Assembly: GCA_022841475.1 (NCBI GenBank)
Contig: JALHRJ010000027.1
Span: 1 to 56,559, forward strand
Reading direction: 5' to 3'
Length of the DNA stretch: 56,559 nt
DNA from: Cyclobacteriaceae bacterium
Lineage (GTDB): Bacteria > Bacteroidota > Bacteroidia > Cytophagales > Cyclobacteriaceae
Of the stretch, positions 7,138-15,743 are shown piece after piece. Made by a program: the position numbers and the translations under genes. The first letter of the stretch is position 1; every line of letters begins with the position of its first letter. The notes under the pieces are model-generated. The model did no database searches and was not told the DNA's origin. It saw only the letters and a list, made by a program, of their open reading frames with translations.

Positions 7138-8883
7138 ATGAGATTTTTTGCAGTTGCACTTATATTTATTAGTGCTGCCTCATACGCCCAAGCACCTGAA
7201 GTGCCCCATAAAATGCATTTCGCGGATATGACACTCACCATTCGTGATGATGCCAGACGCGAAATTCAAAAAGATGTGGATGCGATGACTCAGCATCCAC
7301 GATATTTCAACATCAAGGTTGAACGTGCTAAAACATATTTCCCCATCATTGAAAAAGTTTTTGCAGAAGAACGACTACCGGATGATTTTAAATACCTCGT
7401 GCTACAGGAAAGTGCTTTGATTTCAGATGCGGTTTCAGTTTCCAATGCCGTTGGATTCTGGCAGTTTAAGGACTTTACAGCGTTGGAAATGGGGTTGCGT
7501 GTTGACAAAGAAATTGATGAACGTATGAATATCTATTCAGCCACGCGCGGTGCTGCCAAATATCTTAAGAAGAACAACTACTTGTTTAATAATTGGTTGT
7601 TGGCCCTGCAATCGTATCAAATGGGTGGAGGTGGTGTGCAACGATCGGTGGGTGATAAATACAATGGCGCACGTCATATGGAAATTACCAGCGAAACGTA
7701 TTGGTATATCAAGAAATTTCTGGCGCACAAAGTTGCGTTTGAGAATGCTGTTAAGGGAGAGCCCCAAATCAAGGTTGTTCAGTATCCAATTCAATCTCCT
7801 AAAACATTGTATGAAATTGCTAGTGAATTGTCGGTTGATGTAGCAACCTTGAAGGAATACAATAAGTGGGCTCGGGTCGGTAAGATTCCAGCCGATAGAC
7901 CGTACTCGGTCATTATTCCAAGTGGTCAATTGAGCCCGGAGTTTAATACGCTGATGCTTGCCTCCACCAAAGCTTCACAAGCACTTCCCCTTCAATCAAA
8001 ACCAGCGTCAACAAAAGTTGAGAAGAAGATAAATGGGGTTCTGGCGATTCAGGCGTTGCCGGGAGAAACAACGACTGCATTGGCTACGCGGGGTGGTGTG
8101 TCAATATCAGACTTTTTACGATATAATGAAATCCCCATAGATCATGTTGTTCAAAGCAATTCGTTTTATTTTGTTAAGAAAAAGAAAAAGAAATCAGATC
8201 AGGTTAACCATACTTTTAAACCAGGCGAAAATCTATGGGCAATCAGTCAGCAGTACGGGGTGCAGATGAAACGCCTGACTAAATTGAATAAAATTTCAGG
8301 TACCGAATACCTGAAGCCTGGAGAGTTAGTTTGGCTAAACACAAAAAAGCCAGCGACACAACTGACATTGGATCCGGTAGAAGTCGATGAAGTAGTTGCT
8401 GTAGCGGAGGATTCTTTTTTTGGGTGGGAAGTCAAACCAAGGGAAGATATAAAAACAAATAAACCAACTACTGAACCTTTAGCAACAAACATCAGCACTA
8501 CCCTTAGCAAAGATACAACGATAAGGATGTATAAAGATATCCTTCACACCGTACTGAAAGGTGAAACACTTTATTCCATCGCAAAAACCTTCCAGGTAAA
8601 TGTAACAGACCTACTTTCATGGAATCAGCTGGATATTGGAGCAGGCATTAAACAAGGGCAGATTTTAAAAGTTAAGGCACCCAATGCCCAACAACCGGTT
8701 ATTGCAGAAACCAGTGATAACCAATCGGTGGATACATTCATTTTTCATGAGGTAAAACCTGCGGATACGCTGTATAGCGTTGCGCGCATGTATAATGTCA
8801 CTATTAAGGACATAATGGACTGGAATCAAAAGCAAGATTTCAACCTTACATTAGGCGAAAAATTGAAGGTTCTTTCGCGATGA
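7138..8883 (+). CDS. MltD-like lytic transglycosylase with LysM domains
   Basis: 581 residues. A Sec signal peptide covers about 1-18 (cleavage near YAQ-AP). The SLT catalytic domain spans about 60-200: catalytic Glu91 in VLQESAL, the GFWQF motif at 106-110, and LQSYQMGGGGV near residue 160, where classical enzymes have YNAG. Then come a degenerate LysM-like stretch (about 213-258) and three good LysM domains (about 355-398, 467-510, 533-580), with KKKKKK-type basic and Thr/Pro-rich linkers. It should cleave peptidoglycan glycan strands in the periplasm, with LysM domains holding the wall. Monocistronic by spacing, with its own -7 box. Confidence 0.93.
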   Translation: MRFFAVALIFISAASYAQAPEVPHKMHFADMTLTIRDDARREIQKDVDAMTQHPRYFNIKVERAKTYFPIIEKVFAEERLPDDFKYLVLQESALISDAVSVSNAVGFWQFKDFTALEMGLRVDKEIDERMNIYSATRGAAKYLKKNNYLFNNWLLALQSYQMGGGGVQRSVGDKYNGARHMEITSETYWYIKKFLAHKVAFENAVKGEPQIKVVQYPIQSPKTLYEIASELSVDVATLKEYNKWARVGKIPADRPYSVIIPSGQLSPEFNTLMLASTKASQALPLQSKPASTKVEKKINGVLAIQALPGETTTALATRGGVSISDFLRYNEIPIDHVVQSNSFYFVKKKKKKSDQVNHTFKPGENLWAISQQYGVQMKRLTKLNKISGTEYLKPGELVWLNTKKPATQLTLDPVEVDEVVAVAEDSFFGWEVKPREDIKTNKPTTEPLATNISTTLSKDTTIRMYKDILHTVLKGETLYSIAKTFQVNVTDLLSWNQLDIGAGIKQGQILKVKAPNAQQPVIAETSDNQSVDTFIFHEVKPADTLYSVARMYNVTIKDIMDWNQKQDFNLTLGEKLKVLSR

Positions 8884-8969
8884 AGTGTCTGATTTTTTAC
8901 TTTTTTGCCTAAATACTTACTTGAGGCCCTAACTGATTCCTCAAAAGTTTAGGTTGTAATAAAAAAGGA

Positions 8970-8977
8970 TAATTTTG
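8970..8977 (+). promoter_or_regulatory. candidate -7 box for the response regulator gene
   Basis: TAATTTTG fits TAnnTTTG, 28 bases before the ATG at 9006. The nearest upstream TTG (8954-8956) is only 13 bases away, shorter than the usual spacing, so the -33 part is uncertain. Confidence 0.4.
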
Positions 8978-9005
8978 CGCTAGTTGACTACGCGGAGAGC
9001 TAAGC

Positions 9006-9425
9006 ATGAGAATGGAAACCACTATTAAAACTATCGATCTCGTTTTGTTGGTTGATGACAATGACACGGATAATTTTATCAGTAAACGGATTATCGAGAT
9101 CACAAAATTTGCCAGAAAGGTAGAGGTAAAAAGTTCGGGCAAAGGGGCTTTGGATTACCTGAAGGAACATCAAGGCACTCCTGAGAATATTCCCAATCTC
9201 ATTTTTCTGGATATAAATATGCCTATCGTTGATGGGTTTGTATTCCTCTATGAGTTCGAAAAATTCAATGAACTCGTGCGAAGCAAGTGTAAGGTTATTA
9301 TTCTGTCCAGCTCCGACAACAAACGCGACATCGATAAAATCGTTAATAACAATCATGTTATCAAGTTCATCACCAAACCTCTTACCGAGGTAGCTTTGGA
9401 TGAAATCAGGCTTAACAATATCTAA
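9006..9425 (+). CDS. single-domain response regulator (receiver only)
   Basis: 139 residues that are almost entirely a CheY-like receiver domain: acidic pair D17-D18 in LLVDDND, phosphoacceptor D69 in IFLDINMP, the SSS of IILSSSDNK near 100-104 and the conserved Lys of ITKPL near 123. There is no output domain, so it probably acts by protein-protein contact or phosphorelay, as CheY/Rcp-like regulators do. No histidine kinase is adjacent; the partner kinase is unknown. A small perfect palindrome overlapping the stop codon (AACCTG/CAGGTT, 9424-9439) could weakly terminate transcription but lacks a U-tract. Confidence 0.9.
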   Translation: MRMETTIKTIDLVLLVDDNDTDNFISKRIIEITKFARKVEVKSSGKGALDYLKEHQGTPENIPNLIFLDINMPIVDGFVFLYEFEKFNELVRSKCKVIILSSSDNKRDIDKIVNNNHVIKFITKPLTEVALDEIRLNNI

Positions 9426-9451
9426 CCTGGTTACAGGTTAAAGATATTTGT

Positions 9452-9459
9452 TATTTTTG
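9452..9459 (+). promoter_or_regulatory. Bacteroidota -7 box for the DUF3078 gene
   Basis: TATTTTTG matches TAnnTTTG. It covers an in-frame GTG at 9459, which argues that this GTG is promoter sequence and that translation begins at ATG 9480. Confidence 0.5.
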
Positions 9460-9479
9460 TGGCCTTAAATCAAAACCCC

Positions 9480-10412
9480 ATGAATTCAAGACGTTTTCTT
9501 AAAGCCTTGGCTTTTACTTTTTGTTGTGTTATTGTATCCGCTTTCAATGCCTCCGCCCAGGTAGTCCGGGTTGATTCAACCACCTATTGGAAAAAAGCCT
9601 TTAGAACCGGGCTCAACATCAATCAGGCTGCTTTTTCATCTAATTGGAAGGCCGGTGGTGTTAACTCTTTTGGTTTTAATGCTCTGCTAAACTATAGGGC
9701 TAGCTATAAAAAGAATAAGACCTCGTGGGATAATCAGTTGGATTTTTTATATGGTATGGTTAATAACGATGGCCAGGGCTATCGCAAAACCCTCGACCGG
9801 ATTTATATGGAAACCAAAGTAGGCCATGATATCAATGAAAAATGGAGCTTAACTACATCCATTAATTTTCTATCGCAATTCGCCAAGGGTTATAAGTATG
9901 ATAAGGATGTAAACGGTGTGGAAGTGGGATCGTTAATTTCTGATGTGTTTGCACCAGCCTTCATCACATCAGCCTGGGGTTTTGAGTATCATCCGGTGGA
10001 TTATTTTAAACTTACGCTATCTCCTTTTTCTCCGCGGGTTACTATCGTAGCCGATAACAACGGTCGCTTTAATGCGGTGGATACGGTAAAGCCCTATGGT
10101 GTTTTGGTGGGAGAAAGTACGCGTTTTGAGTGGCTGGCTTTTCAAATGGCGGCAGAGTTTAACAAAGACATTGCCGAAAATTTAAATCTCAAATGGCGGT
10201 ATGTCATGTTCGCCAACTATGAAACCATAGCTCCCGAAACAATAGATCATCGTTTGGATATAAACCTAACCGCCAAAGTGAACAACTTCATTAATGTAAG
10301 TTTGGGAGGGATATTGATCTACGATTACGATCAGGATACAGCGGTTCAGTTGGCACAGGCCTTTACGTTAGGCATCGCGTATTCGTTCCAGAATTTTGAA
10401 GAGAAAAAGTAA
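9480..10412 (+). CDS. DUF3078 family outer-membrane-like protein
   Basis: 310 residues from ATG 9480. An in-frame GTG at 9459 is rejected because it overlaps the -7 box and spoils the signal peptide. The signal peptide covers about 1-27, ending ASAQ. The mature part has the DUF3078 pattern: TGLNINQAAFSSNWKAGGVNS early, repeated alternating-residue beta strands with aromatic girdles, and a C-terminal strand ending YSFQNF, consistent with a small beta-barrel of the outer membrane. The family is widespread in Bacteroidota with no firm function. A rho-independent terminator lies just downstream. Confidence 0.88.
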   Translation: MNSRRFLKALAFTFCCVIVSAFNASAQVVRVDSTTYWKKAFRTGLNINQAAFSSNWKAGGVNSFGFNALLNYRASYKKNKTSWDNQLDFLYGMVNNDGQGYRKTLDRIYMETKVGHDINEKWSLTTSINFLSQFAKGYKYDKDVNGVEVGSLISDVFAPAFITSAWGFEYHPVDYFKLTLSPFSPRVTIVADNNGRFNAVDTVKPYGVLVGESTRFEWLAFQMAAEFNKDIAENLNLKWRYVMFANYETIAPETIDHRLDINLTAKVNNFINVSLGGILIYDYDQDTAVQLAQAFTLGIAYSFQNFEEKK

Positions 10413-10430
10413 TAACTTCATGGCTAATTA

Positions 10431-10457
10431 AAAGACCCCACTCGTTGGGGTTTTTTT
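10431..10457 (+). terminator. rho-independent terminator after the DUF3078 gene
   Basis: Stem ACCCCA (10435-10440) pairs with TGGGGT (10446-10451), extended by A-T pairs and a G-T wobble from the flanking A-run and T-run, and is followed by a run of Ts to 10457. Confidence 0.8.
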
Positions 10458-10464
10458 ATCTTCG
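10457..10464 (+). promoter_or_regulatory. near-consensus -7 box for the GNAT gene
   Basis: TATCTTCG differs from TAnnTTTG at one base and ends four bases before ATG 10469. It begins on the last T of the preceding terminator, so terminator and promoter are packed back to back. Confidence 0.35.
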
Positions 10465-10468
10465 ATCT

Positions 10469-10981
10469 ATGATTGAAATAAGAGAAGCTGAGTTACACGA
10501 AATATCCGCGATGCGTGAAGTAGCGATCTCTTCTTATACAGATACATTCTCTGCGTTCAATACCCCAGAGAATATGGAGGCTTTTTTTAAATCGGTTTAT
10601 AGTCTGGAGGCTTTAGAAAAAGAGTTTCATGAGTCGGACTCTCGCCTTTATCTTGCGTGGGAGGAGGATCAACTGCTGGGTTTTTTACGTTTGCGCGAAT
10701 GTAATGAAGTTAAAAGCTTGTTAGGCGATAATACGTTGGAACTTCAACGGCTGTACGTTCTTACTTCAGCGCAAGGCAAATCAGTAGGCAGGTTGTTAAT
10801 GGAAACAGCGCTTGCCTTTGCAAGCAGGAAAAAGTACGATTGGATCTGGCTGGGTGTGTGGGAGCGAAATTTCAAAGCACAACGTTTTTACAAGGCGTGG
10901 GGTTTTGAAAAATTTTCTGAACATACTTTTTGGATGGGTGATGATCCACAGATTGATTGGTTGCTGAAAAGAAAGCTCTAA
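10469..10981 (+). CDS. GNAT family N-acetyltransferase
   Basis: 170 residues from ATG 10469; an in-frame upstream TTG at 10445 lies within the terminator hairpin and is not used. The GNAT fold is recognisable: IEIREAELHEISAM at the N-terminus, the acyl-CoA-binding strand-loop LQRLYVLTSAQGKSVGRLLM with an AQGKSVG phosphate loop (about residues 95-115), and the late WLGVWERNFKAQRFYKAWGF segment typical of RimI-like members. It transfers an acetyl group from acetyl-CoA to an amine; the substrate is not predictable. Cytoplasmic, and probably its own transcription unit. Confidence 0.88.
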   Translation: MIEIREAELHEISAMREVAISSYTDTFSAFNTPENMEAFFKSVYSLEALEKEFHESDSRLYLAWEEDQLLGFLRLRECNEVKSLLGDNTLELQRLYVLTSAQGKSVGRLLMETALAFASRKKYDWIWLGVWERNFKAQRFYKAWGFEKFSEHTFWMGDDPQIDWLLKRKL

Positions 10982-11039
10982 AACACTTCTTTCTCTTTTC
11001 CCTTTATTTTCCAATCTTTCATTTCAAATTAACCACGTT

Positions 11040-12593
11040 ATGTCAAAAGAGAAATTCATTGAATCTATCTCGAAATCTTATTCGATAGCCGGAGCCTCCA
11101 TTTACCTGGGTGCAGGTGTATACCAGGGGGAAATTGTAAGTGATGCAAAGGTCAACTTGCCTTTACGGATGATGAATCGGCATGGCTTGGTTACCGGTGC
11201 CACTGGGTCGGGTAAAACCCGAACACTTCAATTATTGGCAGAACAACTATCAGCTGCCGGTGTGCCCGTATTTATGCCCGATATGAAAGGCGACATTTCT
11301 GGCATGGCTAAGGAAGGAGTTGTCAATGATAAAATCAATGAACGTGCTTCCGCTCTGGGCATGCATTACACAACTTCCGGGTTTCCTGTAGAATTATACT
11401 CGTTGAGTGGAAAACTGGGTGCCCAGATGCGGGCTACCATCACCGAATTCGGACCGGTGATGCTGAGTAAAGTGTTGGAGCTAAATGAAGTGCAGAGCGG
11501 AGTTCTGATGATCTTATTCAAATATGCCGATGACAAAGATCTTCCAATTGTTGATCTAAACGATTTAAAGAAAGTCCTCAATTATCTTTCCGAAGGAGCT
11601 GGAGCAGCCGAAATTAAAAGTGATTACGGAAAAATTGCACCCGCCACGGCAAGTACTATCCTACGAAAGATTGTTGCCCTCGAACAACAAGGGGTCGATC
11701 ATTTGTTTGGTGAGAAATCTTTTGACATCGATGATTTGTTTGAAAAAGTAGATGGCAGGGGAGTAATAAGTTTGTTGAACGTATCTGACATCCAGAGTCA
11801 GCCCGCTATTTTCTCCACCTTCATGCTCTCGTTGTTGGCAGAGTTATATCAGAATTTACCTGAAGCCGGTGATTTGGATAAACCTAAACTGATTTTCTTT
11901 TTTGATGAGGCACACCTACTCTTTAAAGATGCACCTAAAGCTTTCATGGATCAGATTGATCAAATCATTCGTCTAATCCGATCCAAAGGTGTAGGTGTTT
12001 TTTTCTGTACGCAACTTACGCAGGATGTACCTGCCAATGTATTAGCCCAGTTAGGAAATCGTGTTCATCACGTCATCCGTGCATTTACACCCAACGATGT
12101 TAAAGCGTTAAAGGAGACCATCAAAACATTTCCCAAATCGGAATATTATGACATGGAACAACAGTTTACGCAACTGGGTACTGGTCAGGCATTCATAACA
12201 GTATTAAATGAAAAGGGAATCCCAACAGAAACAGTCGTGACCCATTTGGCTCCACCGGCTTCGTTTATGGGCCCATTGACCTCGCAGGAATATCAGTCGC
12301 ATCTTGATAACTCAGACATGTACAAAAAGTATAAGGATTCGATTGATCCAAGAAGTGCTTTTGAAATATTGGGAGAAAAAATGGCTTCTGCCCACAAGGA
12401 GCAGGAAGAGATCAAAACAAAGAAGGCGCAAGAGCGTGCAGCACCAAAGGCTTCTGCGCGAAAGGAAAAAAGCACCTTCGATGAGGTGCTTGCTTCTCCG
12501 GTTACGAAACAAATCGGTAGGGAACTGGTTCGAGGAGTATTTGGAATGTTGTTTGGAACAACACCGCGCAGAACCTCGACACGCAGGCGATAA
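11040..12593 (+). CDS. HerA/DUF853-type P-loop ATPase
   Basis: 517 residues. Walker A GATGSGKT (53-60), Walker B LIFFFDEAHLLF (about 283-294), and a later arginine-rich segment near GNRVHHVIRAFTPND place it in the DUF853 (YjgR-like) branch of the HerA/FtsK DNA-translocase superfamily. The N-terminal small domain (about 15-45) and the basic C-terminus (TTPRRTSTRRR) are also family-like. Biochemical function of DUF853 proteins is poorly known; DNA translocation is inferred from the fold. It stands alone here with no NurA-type nuclease beside it. It ends 2 bp before the stop of the convergent membrane-protein gene. Confidence 0.9.
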   Translation: MSKEKFIESISKSYSIAGASIYLGAGVYQGEIVSDAKVNLPLRMMNRHGLVTGATGSGKTRTLQLLAEQLSAAGVPVFMPDMKGDISGMAKEGVVNDKINERASALGMHYTTSGFPVELYSLSGKLGAQMRATITEFGPVMLSKVLELNEVQSGVLMILFKYADDKDLPIVDLNDLKKVLNYLSEGAGAAEIKSDYGKIAPATASTILRKIVALEQQGVDHLFGEKSFDIDDLFEKVDGRGVISLLNVSDIQSQPAIFSTFMLSLLAELYQNLPEAGDLDKPKLIFFFDEAHLLFKDAPKAFMDQIDQIIRLIRSKGVGVFFCTQLTQDVPANVLAQLGNRVHHVIRAFTPNDVKALKETIKTFPKSEYYDMEQQFTQLGTGQAFITVLNEKGIPTETVVTHLAPPASFMGPLTSQEYQSHLDNSDMYKKYKDSIDPRSAFEILGEKMASAHKEQEEIKTKKAQERAAPKASARKEKSTFDEVLASPVTKQIGRELVRGVFGMLFGTTPRRTSTRRR

Positions 12594-12595
12594 TA

Positions 12596-12991
12596 TCAAC
12601 TTTCTTTATTCTTCATCCATTGCCAGGATGCGAAATTAAGCAAAAGGCAATAGCCTATGAGAAGGGTGAGTAAAATCCATTGCACCCAGTCTTTCATTTT
12701 TCCCAATTCGTCCAAAAAATGCCAGGTATGAAACGCGGTATAGAAAATGCTGGCAGTCAAATTCAAAATGCGTACAATGTGTGTTTGCACAAACATAATT
12801 CCACCAATAAAAATGGTGGGTAAAAGATACAAGCCAAGGCGCTTGAGCATCTCCATATCGGGAACAGATTCATATCCAGCTTTTACAACATTTACACCAA
12901 AGCGAAGATTATGGAGACTGAAAAACTGGTGGAAAAGCATTCCCAGAATTACCAAAAGCCAGAGTACGATAATTTTAGTTTGAGTTTTCAT
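12596..12991 (-). CDS. four-helix membrane protein, unknown function
   Basis: 131 residues with four hydrophobic segments (about 7-25, 50-68, 75-90 and 103-122). Several His and aromatic residues sit at helix ends (FHQFF, FHTWHFLDEL), which could suggest haem or metal binding but do not prove it. I do not recognise a named family with confidence. It is convergent to the HerA-like gene with two bases between the stops; upstream is a repeat-bearing gap of about 200 bp. Confidence 0.75.
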   Translation of the reverse strand: MKTQTKIIVLWLLVILGMLFHQFFSLHNLRFGVNVVKAGYESVPDMEMLKRLGLYLLPTIFIGGIMFVQTHIVRILNLTASIFYTAFHTWHFLDELGKMKDWVQWILLTLLIGYCLLLNFASWQWMKNKES

Positions 12992-13025
12992 CTGTTATTA
13001 ATTTTTAACTGGACTTACGTATAGG

Positions 13026-13113
13026 TGCCACGAAGGCACCAAGACACTAAGGGTTTTATCATAATACAATTCAAAAAGCAGTATTTTCTTCGGGCCTTAG
13101 TGTCTTTGTGGCA
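13026..13113. repeat. dispersed-type inverted repeat element
   Basis: Left arm begins TGCCAC (13026-13031) and includes AAGACACTAAGG (13041-13052). Right arm is CCTTAGTGTCTT (13095-13106), then GTGGCA (13108-13113). The 12-bp inner arms are perfect, with about 42 bp between them; the left arm has an extra GAAGGCACC block that looks like an internal partial duplication. It fills the gap between 12991 and the receptor gene end at 13197. No ORF of note lies within it. Confidence 0.6.
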
Positions 13114-13196
13114 AAATGTGCGTGTTAGATGGAATGGCTTGAATTATCATTCCGTGGGTTGTACAGTCTGTGAATGGCAACTTCATGTAGAATTAG

Positions 13197-15602
13197 TTAG
13201 AATTTGATTTCAAATCCAGCGGTTATAAATCGAGGTAATCCAACACGTATACCTTCTGGTCTGCGCGTGGTCATGTAGCGTTCATCGGTCAGATTCTTAA
13301 CGGACAGATTTAAAGAAGCATTGATTGCAGGTATTTTGTGATACAGGGTTGCGTCCAGTAAACCATAGGATGCAATTCTTCCAATGCGACCATTGTTGGA
13401 AGGAGTTACGGTATTCAATTCATCGGCAAACTGATCACTAACTGTAGTATGTGTTAAACGCAATCCAGTTCCAAAAGGTGCTTCCATACTGAATGCGGTT
13501 GAGATGGTATATTCGGGTGCATAGGGCAATCTGTTTCCTTTCACATTTATTTCATCATTCCCTGAAACAACCAACCTATCGGAATTGTAAACAGCATTTA
13601 CATAGGTGGCATTTACATCTAGATTTGCTGACCACAGGGAGCTAAAAAATTCACGACTATTCATGTTGATAGATGCTTCTAAACCATTGTGCAGCGTGCG
13701 GCCTGCATTTGTTAACCCAAATCCAGCTCCTCCAACAGATTGTGAAGAAGGAATGATCTGGTTTTCAAAATCCATGTAGAAATAAGTTATCTCGGCATAC
13801 AGACCTTTGTAAAGTTGTGTTCGTATTCCTGCTTCCAGGTTCCAGCTGCGTTCTGCGTCTAACTGAAGTACAGGATTTGCAATGCTGAAATCAATTGCAT
13901 CTTTAATACGAGGAGGTGCATAGCCGCGATGGATACCACCAAATAAATTAATATTGGTGTTCGGTCGGTAATTTAATCCTAGTCCCGGTATGAATTCACT
14001 GATGCTATTTTCTGCTACCTGATTTACATCTACACTGGCTTCTCTTAAAATTTCACGTTCATAATTATAGAATTCGCCTCGCACACCGGGCGCGATATCC
14101 CATTTTTTTGTTAAGATGATTTTATCCAACACGTAAAAAGCCCATGCTTTTCCTGTGCGGATTTCATCACTGACCAATGCTCCTGATTGTGCGGATGCAT
14201 TTGATCCGTTAATGCGCTGCTCATAGGCGCGCTCATATAAAAACCGATAGCCTCCGGTGAGCTCATGGGTAATGGCTCCGAATGATTTCGTATAATTGAT
14301 TTTCTGTTCCCATCCCACTACTTCAAACTGACGGTCACGATTACCTGTTCGGTTGCGCAAATAAATGGCACCACCGGGCACACTTTCATCACCCCATACT
14401 ACACCGGTCCAGTCGGCAGGGGGAGGGTTAGGGTTTCCGTTGGTAAAGGTGTTGTATGCGTAGTCTTGTCTTCGCCAGTTTCTGGCTGTGGTGTAACCAT
14501 ACAAGGTGGATTGTACATCGATGGATTTTGAGAGTTCATAATTGTGTGAAAAACTCAGGAGGTAACGGTTAACATCCAGTTCATCATTCGGCATCAATAC
14601 TGTAAAGTCGTTACCACCCTGATCAAACATAGGTTGGGTAATGCCAACATAAGTTGAATTTGAAACTTCCTTATAGAGTGCGAGCTTCACACCTAACGTG
14701 GATTTATCCGACAATGGAAATTTGATTTTAGTTGTAACATCGTTGATGGTAAAGTCAGCCGCTCCCAATGCATCAGCTCGTTTGTGCAAATAATTCAGTT
14801 GCACGCCAACTTTATCGAAGGTGTTTCCATAACTGCCAAGGGCACTTAAATATCCTCCTTGTCCTCCTTGTAGTTTTATCCCTATTTCTTCTTCAATAGG
14901 TGGTGCAGCCGTGATGTAATTTACCACCCCACCTATGGTTTGGGGTCCGTATAAAATCTGTCCGCTACCTTTTAATATTTCTACCCCACTCATGCGGTCG
15001 ATAGCAGGTGTGTAATACATTTCGGGCTCTCCATAGGGATTTAGTGCAATGGGTATTCCATCTTCCATCATCAACACATTGCGGCTGCGATCAGGATCCA
15101 GCCCGCGAATGCCAATGTTCACCCTCAGGCCGGCACCTTCTTCGTCCACCACATGAATGCCGGGCACTCTTCTGAAAATTTCGTTTCCACTTACCGGTTG
15201 TAATCGGGTCAGTTCGGTATTATCGAGGTAGGCAACGGATCCGGGTGTTTTACTGAATAACTGATCGTGCGAGCCCAACACAAAAACCTGGGGTAGCATC
15301 TGACCATCTTCCTGCAGGGTTATGGTCAACTCTTCATTAGCCTGTGAAACCTCTTCGCTGCGAGCTAGAAAACTGATGTGAGTTACTTTAATCTTGATTG
15401 GCTCATTTTTAAGTACCTGAATTTTAAAAAATCCATTTTCATCAGTGGTGGTTAATATTAATGTGCCATCAATCTGTACGTGGGCGCTTACGATAGGGGC
15501 GCCCGCTTCGTCAACGATCCTGCCCGAAATGGTAATTTTTTGTTGCGCTTGGACAAATAGTGGTAAGAGAAGAGCGAAAAGGAGGGGTAGGGTTCGTGAC
15601 AT
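13197..15602 (-). CDS. FecA-like TonB-dependent outer-membrane receptor
   Basis: 801 residues. Signal peptide about 1-19 (ends FVQAQ); a carboxypeptidase-D regulatory-like beta-sandwich at about 22-105, common in Bacteroidota receptors; a plug at about 115-225 with GIRGLDPDRSRNVLMMEDG and ILKGSGQILYGPQTIGGVVNY; then a 22-strand-type barrel ending in the aromatic strand TAGFEIKF. Plug wording is closest to FecA (ferric dicitrate) receptors of this phylum, so import of a ferric chelate energised by TonB is likely, although substrate is inferred. It lies downstream of the AraC gene on the same strand (141-bp gap), which probably regulates it. The gap holds a duplicated AT-rich motif (15612-15667). 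Confidence 0.9.
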   Translation of the reverse strand: MSRTLPLLFALLLPLFVQAQQKITISGRIVDEAGAPIVSAHVQIDGTLILTTTDENGFFKIQVLKNEPIKIKVTHISFLARSEEVSQANEELTITLQEDGQMLPQVFVLGSHDQLFSKTPGSVAYLDNTELTRLQPVSGNEIFRRVPGIHVVDEEGAGLRVNIGIRGLDPDRSRNVLMMEDGIPIALNPYGEPEMYYTPAIDRMSGVEILKGSGQILYGPQTIGGVVNYITAAPPIEEEIGIKLQGGQGGYLSALGSYGNTFDKVGVQLNYLHKRADALGAADFTINDVTTKIKFPLSDKSTLGVKLALYKEVSNSTYVGITQPMFDQGGNDFTVLMPNDELDVNRYLLSFSHNYELSKSIDVQSTLYGYTTARNWRRQDYAYNTFTNGNPNPPPADWTGVVWGDESVPGGAIYLRNRTGNRDRQFEVVGWEQKINYTKSFGAITHELTGGYRFLYERAYEQRINGSNASAQSGALVSDEIRTGKAWAFYVLDKIILTKKWDIAPGVRGEFYNYEREILREASVDVNQVAENSISEFIPGLGLNYRPNTNINLFGGIHRGYAPPRIKDAIDFSIANPVLQLDAERSWNLEAGIRTQLYKGLYAEITYFYMDFENQIIPSSQSVGGAGFGLTNAGRTLHNGLEASINMNSREFFSSLWSANLDVNATYVNAVYNSDRLVVSGNDEINVKGNRLPYAPEYTISTAFSMEAPFGTGLRLTHTTVSDQFADELNTVTPSNNGRIGRIASYGLLDATLYHKIPAINASLNLSVKNLTDERYMTTRRPEGIRVGLPRFITAGFEIKF

Positions 15603-15611
15603 AACGCTTTA

Positions 15612-15667
15612 TTTAGAATCATTATAAACTATGGCAATAGTAGAATTAGTTTAGAATAATTCCAAAT
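15612..15667 (-). promoter_or_regulatory. duplicated operator-like motif upstream of the FecA-like gene
   Basis: Two similar 18-mers, starting at 15612 and 15650, share TTTAGAAT, ATT and AAA at matching positions (38 bp apart). They sit 10-65 bp upstream of the receptor start, where a Fur- or AraC-type regulator could bind. The resemblance to AATCATTAT-type Fur sites is loose. Confidence 0.4.
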
Positions 15668-15743
15668 AGATATTTTATGATTTATATCACGTTTATTAAC
15701 TCATTGATAATCTTGGCAGTAAGAGAAATAACTAACGACAAGA

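Noticed and set aside
12304..12639. Overlapping open frame at the end of the HerA-like gene
   Set aside because: Arg/Lys-rich shadow in a different frame; the true gene's C-terminus explains the base composition.
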